Positions 25,386-33,423 of a DNA stretch of 64,000 nt are shown here, in pieces. The position numbers and the translations under genes were made by a program. Each line of letters starts with the position of its first letter. The first letter of the stretch is position 1. The notes under the pieces are model-generated. The model saw only the letters and a program-made list of their open reading frames with translations, had not been told where the DNA came from and made no database searches. Origin of the DNA: CAZDBA01 sp965224765 (GTDB taxonomy: Bacteria > Planctomycetota > Planctomycetia > Pirellulales > Pirellulaceae); the NCBI GenBank assembly GCA_965224765.1, contig CBDDAC010000043.1, forward strand, positions 124,001 to 188,000, written 5' to 3'.

Positions 25386-27566
25386 TCATTTTCTGGGCAG
25401 TTCCAATGAAGCTCGTTGTTTGTCGATCACCGGTTTAAGTAGTTCCCATTGTTCGTCGGTCAAAATCTCCTGGAACTCTTCCTCCGGAACACTAACGAAA
25501 ATCATTTGAATGTCCCAGCCACTAATGAACCGATCACCCACGCCTTTCTTAATCACATCGACCATTTTCACATGCTGGTCATGTGTCAAACCGAGATTCA
25601 CGCCCTTTTGCAATATCCCAAAAACTATGTTGTTCGCCTTTTGGTCTGCGGAAAACGTGTTGCGAGCAGATTCGCGTTCTTCAATCTTTTGCAATTGCAT
25701 TTCGTCAAAGATCTTGCCAAGTGCACTCTGCCAAATCTCTAAACGCCTGCAATGTGAAATCACCGGCACGTATATAGAACTTTTGATCTCGTTGTCTTCT
25801 GGGTTATCAAAAAGCGCTTCGTACAATTCGGTACACCGCTTCTTGGCTTTGAGGACTACGCCTTTACGTACAACCGAAAGCGACTCCTCCTGCTGTTCCG
25901 ACATACCCACCAGATCCTTGTACTCGGAAAGCTTCAGGCCCATCACCACGTTACAAAGCGATACATACTCATCCTCGCTGCCTATTTCCACGAGTCTGCG
26001 AAACGAATCTAAGAACTCGAATTGCTTGGCGGACAGAATTTCCTCCAGCTCATCTATTCCAATTAACGCACGCTCGCCCTTTACAAAGAGAGCCAGCACC
26101 CGTATTAGAGCTTGTGTATTGAGGCTTGAATCCCAATCTTTTGAGAAAAGCGGTCTTAGACGGTCAATTTGCTCCTCTGACAGGCAAAGTTGATTGTCCA
26201 ACATAACAAGCATACCGTTTATCGCTGTTTTATCCTCCAGGTTCCGCAGGCCACTAGCCTTTGACTTCGACTGAAATCCATCGTTGACTGCGTCGTCTGG
26301 CTGCGTTCCCAATCTGGGTATTTCCAAGAAAGTATCCAGCGCTTCCACGTAAGGAACCTCTATTGTCTTGGTCTTCCAACCTTTTCCGGGATTGTTGACG
26401 TCGGCAGGGAATTCCATCTGCTCGAAATTGTGACTAGTAGTCGTCTTATGCTTGGTGATTGTGATTTGATTTCCGGATTCCCACTCATCTTTTTGTGCGT
26501 CCGAAATGACATTCGATTGATGAAGTCGATCAACGTACTCTTGCCAGCTTTCCGCCGAGGTTTTGGCGGTATCATTGGGCCCATCGGAATCCTGTTGTCG
26601 CCGCGAGTCCTCCTGCTCTTGATTCGGTCCATCGAAACTAATTGGAGTTGAAAAAGGTGTTAGATTGCCGGGAGATGAATCGAGTTTCAACTTGCCCAAT
26701 TTTGTACTGCAATTGTGGGACATTGTTGCGTTGGCCGCCATGGCTCCAGCAACAAGCACGCAGGTTGTGACCACAATCGCCGTGGCAAATCCAAGACCAC
26801 TTTGCAAAAAACTATATTTCATTGTTAACATTTCCTTTTGAATAAGAGACTGAACAATCAGAGACGTTGCACCGTCGCCAAGCCCTGAGGAATTGGCGAT
26901 ACATCCCTGAATCGTCAATTGAATGAGTGATTCAGGAACTGGGGTTGTGAGGCCCGATGTTAAGGTTGCTGAAGCAGCCATGGTTGCGCTTGCTATCGAC
27001 GAAGCGCTGATGGCAGCGGAGCCCGCGATACCATGTTTTATTAGGCGCCTACGCAAAAGCTTACGTCCACGTGCAAGAGCGGCTTTTACGGAAGCCGTTG
27101 TGCAATCCAGCATTGAAGCACACTGAGCCTGACTTTTGCCCTCAAGGTGGCAGAGAACGACAACGTCCCGATACCCCTTGGGCAACCGCATGATCTCCTT
27201 GTGAAGTAGCTCGAGATTGTGAGCCTCTGCAATGACTTGCCAAGGCTCCCTACCGATTTCAACAGGATCGTATTCCATTTTGACTTCTCGAGTTCGACTG
27301 ATTTTCTTACGGAGTCGCAAGCAAGTTCGGACACAGGATTCGTGCAACCAACCACCAACCGAGTTATGTTTAAGCAGGCTTGGCGCTTTGATGGACAACA
27401 GCAGGAAGACTGCTTGAAAAGCATCTTCAGCGTCCTGCGTCTGCCAGAGGAGGCTTCCGCAAACGCCCATCACCATCGATGAGTGTCGACGAATCAGCTG
27501 TTCGAAGGCAGCTTCATCCTTCGCCCTGACATACAGGCCTAGCAGCTCGTTGTCGCTTGAGAGCAC
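25386..27566 (-). CDS. ECF sigma factor with membrane-anchored C-terminal extension
   Basis: 726 residues from GTG 27566, preceded by AGGAAG. Region sigma-2 at about 15-90 (FEQLIRRHSSMVMGVCGSLL, DAEDAFQAVFLLL) and sigma-4 at about 120-175 (LPKGYRDVVVLCHLEGKSQ and a HTH). An Ala/Ser-rich linker leads to one membrane helix at about 252-278, then ~450 extracytoplasmic residues with helical LTDEQWELLK-like segments. Planctomycetes are rich in such ECF proteins with transmembrane C-terminal domains. The design suggests the sensor is fused to the sigma factor so no separate anti-sigma is needed; none is encoded nearby. Target promoters unknown. Confidence 0.85.
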   Translation of the reverse strand: MLSSDNELLGLYVRAKDEAAFEQLIRRHSSMVMGVCGSLLWQTQDAEDAFQAVFLLLSIKAPSLLKHNSVGGWLHESCVRTCLRLRKKISRTREVKMEYDPVEIGREPWQVIAEAHNLELLHKEIMRLPKGYRDVVVLCHLEGKSQAQCASMLDCTTASVKAALARGRKLLRRRLIKHGIAGSAAISASSIASATMAASATLTSGLTTPVPESLIQLTIQGCIANSSGLGDGATSLIVQSLIQKEMLTMKYSFLQSGLGFATAIVVTTCVLVAGAMAANATMSHNCSTKLGKLKLDSSPGNLTPFSTPISFDGPNQEQEDSRRQQDSDGPNDTAKTSAESWQEYVDRLHQSNVISDAQKDEWESGNQITITKHKTTTSHNFEQMEFPADVNNPGKGWKTKTIEVPYVEALDTFLEIPRLGTQPDDAVNDGFQSKSKASGLRNLEDKTAINGMLVMLDNQLCLSEEQIDRLRPLFSKDWDSSLNTQALIRVLALFVKGERALIGIDELEEILSAKQFEFLDSFRRLVEIGSEDEYVSLCNVVMGLKLSEYKDLVGMSEQQEESLSVVRKGVVLKAKKRCTELYEALFDNPEDNEIKSSIYVPVISHCRRLEIWQSALGKIFDEMQLQKIEERESARNTFSADQKANNIVFGILQKGVNLGLTHDQHVKMVDVIKKGVGDRFISGWDIQMIFVSVPEEEFQEILTDEQWELLKPVIDKQRASLELPRK

Positions 27567-28213
27567 TTGTTTCTTCCTAAAGGTCGAATTGGCTATACAG
27601 TCTCTAAGTGACCAATTTTAGGAAATCGGCCCTCTCAAAATAATGTAAATGTCTATAAATCGATATTTCTGTTGACGGAAGTCGAAAAGTGTAGCGCCCG
27701 GAGAAATGGAAGGAGGTGCTCCAAAGGTTGCCGTTCTTGTTTACTTTCAGGGCCTGGGTCCACAGATTGACCATTGCAGGCAGCATAAAAGGTCGTTGTC
27801 GTGCGGTTGGAATCTGGAAGTCCGTTGGTTCCCAGTGTAATCATCGATTCGAGACGTCCACTGCAGTCGTAGGTGACTCGGTTTTGGCCGCGGCGATGCG
27901 ATGGCACCGTGAATTTGACTGATTGATACCGATACATCCCCTCTTAGTAATTGATGAGTTGCCTACACTTTTGGGATCGGTTGATCTGGTAGTGTTGCTC
28001 CACCAGATGCCCTTAGCCAAGCATGCCGAAATCGGTTACGGATACCAAGCAAATTACGGCCAGGAAATGGCGAGGCTAAATTTGAATTTGAGATGCCGCG
28101 ATCTATTTGATTTCAATTCTAAGAACTTGCCATTTCGAAGTATGGCAGCGCAGTATATTGCCGATTTCCCAATCTAGTGGTTTGTCAAAGCAAAAAATTG
28201 GAGCTGGCGACAT
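27567..28213. other. Intergenic region without recognised gene
   Basis: About 650 bp upstream of the ECF gene. Several 60-95 codon frames exist on both strands but none shows a family match, a good start or biased composition. Confidence 0.4.
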
Positions 28214-28276
28214 TAGCCGTTTTGGCGCTAGCCACGGTTTTTGCTTGTTCAACCGCGGCTAGCGCCGAAACGGCTA
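28214..28276. repeat. Long hairpin repeat (family F)
   Basis: Arms of 24 bp (left begins TAGCCGTTTTGGCGCTAGCC, right ends GCGCCGAAACGGCTA) with two mismatches and a 15-nt loop. Only one copy in this window, but it has the look of a dispersed planctomycete palindrome. Confidence 0.9.
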
Positions 28277-28285
28277 GGCGCGCAT

Positions 28286-28312
28286 TAAAAAGGCCAACCT
28301 ATGGCTGGCCTA
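28286..28312 (-). terminator. Rho-independent terminator
   Basis: Minus strand: AGGCCA, short loop, TGGCCT, then TTTT. It lies about 30 bp after the stop of the lipocalin-like gene. Confidence 0.75.
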
Positions 28313-28340
28313 GTTTGTGAAGTCAATTAGTTGGTAACCG

Positions 28341-29147
28341 CTACTCTTTAGTGCGATCGAGAATGATCGCCATCTCTTCGGTTTCAGGTTGCAGCTTGAC
28401 TTGATCCTTGCCCATCACGGTTGCAGAAATTTCCATGCCTTGAGGCGCTCCTTCTGGTGTGATGATCACAACGAATTCGTTGTCGCCTTCACCCGCTTCC
28501 AACTCGAATGTGGCGCTCATGGGTTCTTCGCCGCCTTCACCAAGTTGTACCGTTCCATCATCAGCAAACACGATAAATACTTCCGGAATTTCGCCATCCT
28601 CAGGCATCTCCATGTCGTCACTTTCTTCGATCATCTTTTGGGTCGCTTCGCCGTTTGCCTCCCAGCGTCCCGCGAAGAATTCAGCAACGTCTTCCATGGT
28701 GACAACTTCAACATTGCGGACCAAAACCATACCAGGTTGATCATCGGGAGTGATCTTGATGGCATCGTTGCCCATAAACTCAACAGTTCCTAGCATGGGA
28801 GGACGGCCGCCAGCACTCATGATGATTTCGAGGTCGAAAACATTCTCTGAGTCTTCATTGGCGGTCAGTGTAAATTTGGGTTCGCCTGGCATCTTTTCGT
28901 CGCCACGCATCATGTCCATCGTTCCGTCGGCGCGGAATTCCATTGCCATCTTCATTTCAGACATGGCATTACGCATCATTTCGATTTCCGCTTCGTCTTC
29001 GATTGCTGCGGCTGTTTTTTCGACGTCTAGAGTCCATGTCCCTGCAAGTTTTTCTACATTCGCATCATTATCCTGTGCAATCGACTGGCTTGTCGCCAGA
29101 ACCGTTAGAATGATTGCGGCAGTAAACATTTTAAAAGTTTGATTCAT
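28341..29147 (-). CDS. Secreted two-domain lipocalin-like protein
   Basis: 268 residues from ATG 29147, where a signal peptide starts (MNQTFKMFTAAIILTVLATS, cleavage at SIAQ). Two similar halves: LAGTWTLDVEKTAAAIED with MEFRADGTMDM, and FAGRWEANGEATQKMIEE with IVFADDGTVQLG, so an internal duplication of a small beta-rich domain. Very acidic and Met-rich. Resembles planctomycete lipocalin-like secreted proteins; ligand unknown. Terminator at 28286. Confidence 0.7.
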   Translation of the reverse strand: MNQTFKMFTAAIILTVLATSQSIAQDNDANVEKLAGTWTLDVEKTAAAIEDEAEIEMMRNAMSEMKMAMEFRADGTMDMMRGDEKMPGEPKFTLTANEDSENVFDLEIIMSAGGRPPMLGTVEFMGNDAIKITPDDQPGMVLVRNVEVVTMEDVAEFFAGRWEANGEATQKMIEESDDMEMPEDGEIPEVFIVFADDGTVQLGEGGEEPMSATFELEAGEGDNEFVVIITPEGAPQGMEISATVMGKDQVKLQPETEEMAIILDRTKE

Positions 29148-30052
29148 TGGTATTCTCAAGTAAAAGTTGTTTCTCAGATTATACGATAAATAGATTTGGA
29201 TTGCATGATTTTTGGGCCATCGTTCTGAACAAGTAAACTGGCTAAAATTTGCGGGCAGTTTGGGTTTTTTATCCGACCCAACGAGCCTAGAGATTGTCAA
29301 TTTGTTGGTGTCACCGCAGAATGATTGTGAATTTTCGAGCTTCGAATGGGGAGCAACGTTTCCAAGAGTGAATTGGATTTAGAACCAATTCGATAGTTCC
29401 GACATGGCAACTACCGTAGAACGAAAAGATGCTCGGTAATCTTGAAATGAATTTGCCGGTTCAAGTTGGTTCTCTGGAGCAAAATGCTTGCAGATGTGAG
29501 TCGAATTTTCTTGATCTGGAGCTGAGGCCTGCACGCCATCCTACGGCAGCGGATTCCTTTTGCAATCTCGCAAAGACTGCCCCCAAAGTCGACGACCAAA
29601 TCGTTCATCTGATAGCGAGAATCTTCAAACCCCCGTTTTGCCCAGTTTGCTGATTCCTGGGATGACCTTGATGGAACTTTGATTTGATTTGGCAGAACGA
29701 AAACTCCCCTACGCCGAGGCGATTCGCAGATGCCCTAAATCCTTTCGCCGCTTGGGTTTGAGGCTCGAATGAAATGGGTTGTCCGTCGTCGGCAGCCGAC
29801 TCGAATGCGTTTCTGTGACCTCTGATTCGCGACAAAATGAAATTGAATTGTTTGTGAAGGTGGTCTTTGAACTTTTTCCATGGACTCTTGTGAAAATTAC
29901 GTTCCCCTGACGGCACGATATCGCTGCATGCATCATTCGACACTTTGGTTTACGACATTTCTAAAAACAAATTGCCTTCGGCACGACTTGTGCGTTTGCC
30001 GATCTCGTCAATAACTTTTTTAAGGAGCGGCTGTAGGGGCCGGAGAGAGAAG
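29148..30052. other. Intergenic region without recognised gene
   Basis: About 900 bp between divergent genes. Frames of 65-112 codons on both strands have no recognisable family. No repeat or RNA found. A purine-rich leader (TAAGGAGCGG at 30021, GGAGAGAGAAG at 30042) precedes the next gene. Confidence 0.4.
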
Positions 30053-32170
30053 ATGAGAAAAGGTAAGGCACTAAAGTTTGAACGATTGGAAAACCGCCGA
30101 TTGCTTGCTGCAGACCTCGGCTATGATGTGATGCAAACATGCGAGGCAATACCCACAGAAACTTGCATGGTGGCGCCCGACATCGCAGAGACGGCGACGC
30201 AGGAAGTTTGTGTGGACCCAATCGCGCCTGACCAGGGGCCAATTGACGAGTCGGCGGCGATTGAGCCCGCGATTACACTTGACCTGTCCGATGGCATGGA
30301 CGGCTATTTTGGCTCGTTGGACGCGGAAAATCAGAGTGATTCGCTCAGTTTCGCGGCCAATGCCGATGGAATGGTGGATATCGTCGTTGCTTCCTCGTTT
30401 GGTGATAATTCAACCAATTTGCAAGTCAATGATAGCGAAGGGAATCTCGTCACGGCTTCTGAAACCGAAGGCCTGGAAGGTTTTGCCACGTTGTCGTTCG
30501 CAGCACAAGGGGATCAGGCCTATGAGTTGACTATCTCTTCAGAGGATGGTGGCAATGGGAACTTCCAAGTGACAATTGGATTGGAAGCCAATGTGGATGA
30601 GTCAGTGGACGACGCTCCAGCCGCTCCTGAGGCGGATGCGGGTGGAAATGCGGACGAGGGATGCCTAGACGAAGATTTGGTTGAGGACGTCGTTGAAGAC
30701 GAGACGGCTTCGGACGAAACGGATGTCGAAATTGGTGACGAGGACACCGACCAGGGACCTGTTCCTGGAACAGAGAATGAAGAAATCTGCGACCCGGCTG
30801 ATGCCACTCCAGAAACAGATGTTGCCGTTGACGAGCAAGAACCCGATGAAGGACCTGTTGCTGATGTTGATGTCGAGGAAAATTGTGTTCTTGATGATTC
30901 TTCTCCAGAAACAGATGTCGTACCGGACGAAGGGCCCGTTGGCGAGGACTCGGACAGTGAGGTTGATTCCGAACAGGACGCGGAAGTCGGCGATGAGACG
31001 GAGGCCGATGAAGACATCATTGATGATGTGGAGCCAACCAATGACACCGAGGAAGATCTGAATGATTCACCAACGGACAGCGGACCAGAAGCCGACACAG
31101 GTACCGATGATGGCGAAACGGAGGTTCTCGACGAAACGACTACTGACGACGAAGAAACCGTTGATTGCACAGACGGCACCGAAGCATCCTCTGATTTGCA
31201 CGCCAATGAAATTGGTTCTGATGCGACTGAAATTTTGATTGTCGACGGCAGTGGAAGTATTCAGGGTGATTTGGAAACCGTTGACGATGTTGATGTGTTT
31301 CGCTTCACTTCACCGAATTCGAGTGAAGTGACATTGTTCGCGGGCGAATTGTCTGACGAAAACGTTGATATGGATGTGAAAGTTTTCAACAGTTCTGGAA
31401 ATTTGATTGTCGATGGTGCGACCAACGAGGCCGTGAAAATTTCGTTTTTGGTGGAGCAGGATGCAGAATACTATATCTCCGTAAGTTCGGACTCCGATCA
31501 AGCAGGTTCCTATGACGTGTTGGTCGAGGTTGCCGAACCAGAAATCGTTGACGACCATGCCAATGAAATCGGAGACGATGCAACGTTGATCGAAACAACA
31601 GACAGTATCGGAAACTCAAGCGGAGAGCTTGAAGTTGGAACCGATACCGACGCGTTTCGGATCGTTGCAGGAGCGGACGGAGAAATTGTTTTGGATCTTC
31701 AAGTTCAAAGTGAAGAACACCAATCCGACGCACAGGTCTCAGTTTATGCAGAGGGTCAGCTGATCGCCGATGGGACGACCAACGAATCGGTCGGCCTTCG
31801 ATTCGACGCTGCGGCGAATACTCAATACCAGGTGCTGGTCGATTCACTGAATGATACAGTGATGACCTATGAGTTGACGACGAATGAGTTTCCAACGACG
31901 GCGGATTCGAGCGAGTTGATTGTCGATACGGCCCCGACTCCAGACGCCGAACCGGATGAGACATTGGCAGCCGCCGATATTGAGGTTTGTACATTCGATG
32001 AAGACTGCACCGAAGAAGCCGCAATCGATGAGGTTTTTTCAGATTTCGGTGGAGATGAGCTTGCTGCTGCAGATCTAAATGAATTTAGTGAAAAGCCCGA
32101 CTACACAAACTTTCAATGGGCATTCTCATTCGACGGTGATCGATTCGATGGTCGATTCACCGGCAGTTAA
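30053..32170 (+). CDS. Very acidic exported protein with PPC-like domains
   Basis: 705 residues from ATG 30053 (GGAGAGAG upstream). The N-terminus KFERLENRRLLAAD is the planctomycete LExRxLLA export motif instead of a classical signal peptide. A PPC-like beta domain (about 85-190: GYFGSLDAENQSDSLSFAA) is followed by ~200 residues rich in Asp/Glu with repeated (E)TPETDV and DEGPV segments and regularly spaced single Cys. Two more PPC-like domains (about 400-500 and 510-620) contain VDDVDVFRF and VGTDTDAFRI, each with AEYYISVSS or TQYQVLVDS strands. Likely a surface protein that binds divalent cations; no catalytic domain is seen. Confidence 0.75.
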   Translation: MRKGKALKFERLENRRLLAADLGYDVMQTCEAIPTETCMVAPDIAETATQEVCVDPIAPDQGPIDESAAIEPAITLDLSDGMDGYFGSLDAENQSDSLSFAANADGMVDIVVASSFGDNSTNLQVNDSEGNLVTASETEGLEGFATLSFAAQGDQAYELTISSEDGGNGNFQVTIGLEANVDESVDDAPAAPEADAGGNADEGCLDEDLVEDVVEDETASDETDVEIGDEDTDQGPVPGTENEEICDPADATPETDVAVDEQEPDEGPVADVDVEENCVLDDSSPETDVVPDEGPVGEDSDSEVDSEQDAEVGDETEADEDIIDDVEPTNDTEEDLNDSPTDSGPEADTGTDDGETEVLDETTTDDEETVDCTDGTEASSDLHANEIGSDATEILIVDGSGSIQGDLETVDDVDVFRFTSPNSSEVTLFAGELSDENVDMDVKVFNSSGNLIVDGATNEAVKISFLVEQDAEYYISVSSDSDQAGSYDVLVEVAEPEIVDDHANEIGDDATLIETTDSIGNSSGELEVGTDTDAFRIVAGADGEIVLDLQVQSEEHQSDAQVSVYAEGQLIADGTTNESVGLRFDAAANTQYQVLVDSLNDTVMTYELTTNEFPTTADSSELIVDTAPTPDAEPDETLAAADIEVCTFDEDCTEEAAIDEVFSDFGGDELAAADLNEFSEKPDYTNFQWAFSFDGDRFDGRFTGS

Positions 32171-32443
32171 CTTTTTTGTTAACGGCAAAGGCTCGGTGAG
32201 TTTTTGCAATGAAATACGCCACATGTTTCTTTTAATACAACTGGCGTCGAATTCGATCGTGTTTTCATGATGAATAGCAATTCAACACTCAATGATTGGC
32301 AGCTTTGACGAAAAACTCTTTGAGAACAGGAAGTTCTCGGGGTTTCGTTGTTGAACCAGTTCTGGCCGATCGACCCTGAAAAAAAGCTCAACTTTAAACG
32401 CACAAATTTGGGCAATAAAATCCCACTCAGTTTGTGAGCCAAT

Positions 32444-32893
32444 TTATTGGAGTTCAACTTTGACCAGATCATAGTCGTAAGTCGTCAATTCAAATTGGTG
32501 ATCATAGGGATCGCAAAAATAGATCGAGAACGAGATGTCATGATCCACCACCATTTCATGCGTGACAAGCTGGTCGTGTTGGTTGCGTAATTGGAGTTCA
32601 GAGAGCATCGTTAGGAACTTAAGGAAGCTCTCAGCATTGGCGCGAAATGCGACCAGGTGAAATCCGATACTGCGCTGCGAACCTTGAGGCTGACTAGTAA
32701 ACAACGCAAGTTTGGTACCACCGTTCTTGGTCGCAATCATCAGTGGCCCCTTCGGATCGTCTGCCCAGAACTCAAACTCTGGGACGATGTTGAGTCCGAA
32801 GACTTTGCGGTACCACTCTGCTGCCTGATATCGGTCAGGGACCGTCAGTTCGACGTGGTCAATTTGGTCGACGCGAAAATCTGTGTTAGTCAT
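32444..32893 (-). CDS. VOC (glyoxalase-fold) family protein
   Basis: 149 residues from ATG 32893 (a GTG lies three codons upstream). Two beta-alpha-beta modules: DQIDHVELTVPDRYQAAEWY with FGLNIVPEFEFW, and the second with FCDPYDHQFELTTYDYD. Candidate metal ligands are the His in DHVELTV and the Glu in HQFELTTYD. Cytoplasmic. The superfamily includes glyoxalases, dioxygenases and antibiotic-binding proteins; substrate cannot be set. The small membrane protein gene lies 21 bp upstream, so the two probably share a transcript. Confidence 0.8.
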   Translation of the reverse strand: MTNTDFRVDQIDHVELTVPDRYQAAEWYRKVFGLNIVPEFEFWADDPKGPLMIATKNGGTKLALFTSQPQGSQRSIGFHLVAFRANAESFLKFLTMLSELQLRNQHDQLVTHEMVVDHDISFSIYFCDPYDHQFELTTYDYDLVKVELQ

Positions 32894-32914
32894 CAAGTAC
32901 ACTGTGCTGCTAAA

Positions 32915-33127
32915 TCAAGATTTTGGATTCCAAAACAGCCAAACTGCGGCGGTCGCCAACAAGACTCCGGGAAGAAACGATCCAACCATGCGGCTGATCC
33001 CCAATCCAGAATGGTGCGAAACCGGGATATTTCCGTCAAAGAATGTGTCTTGGATGGCCACGCCAAAAAAGATGATGGCGATCACCAGGCAAACGATCCC
33101 ATTCTTGTTGCGTTTAGACAAAGCCAT
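32915..33127 (-). CDS. Small two-helix membrane protein
   Basis: 70 residues from ATG 33127 (GAAGG 11 bp upstream); an ATG at 33145 would add six residues. Two hydrophobic helices, GIVCLVIAIIFFGVAIQDTF and MVGSFLPGVLLATAAVWLFW, separated by a polar loop. Family not recognised. The topology and close position to the VOC gene support a real gene. Confidence 0.5.
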   Translation of the reverse strand: MALSKRNKNGIVCLVIAIIFFGVAIQDTFFDGNIPVSHHSGLGISRMVGSFLPGVLLATAAVWLFWNPKS

Positions 33128-33262
33128 TTTTAAATTCGCCTTCATAGTTTATCTGTGAGACTGAATAGTTTAACAAAAGTCGCAATTGGGAAAACTCTCA
33201 TTTACCGGCCTATCCGATTTCCCAGGAGACCTTCCTAGTACCCGGACCGTTTTGCCTTTTTC

Positions 33263-33318
33263 GGGAGGTTGAGGCTCCCGCCGAAACAGTTCTTGTTCCT
33301 CTCAAACCTGGAACTAGG
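33263..33318 (+). repeat. Family-B short repeat
   Basis: GGGAGGTTGAGGCTCCCGCC, then GAAACAGTTCTTGTTCCTCT and CAAACCTGGAACTAG. Matches the inverse of 8001-8054 over about 55 bp. Confidence 0.8.
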
Positions 33319-33423
33319 TACTAGGGTTGGGCGGCTGAGTTGGCGATGCATCATGGAGTTTTTTGGAATTGGTTGTTTTGTCAAACGAGGCAGGAATGTC
33401 TACAATTTGCTTTGGAGGAACGT

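Noticed and set aside
27923..28177. 84-residue plus-strand frame
   Set aside because: No Shine-Dalgarno, no recognised domain, flanked by non-coding sequence.
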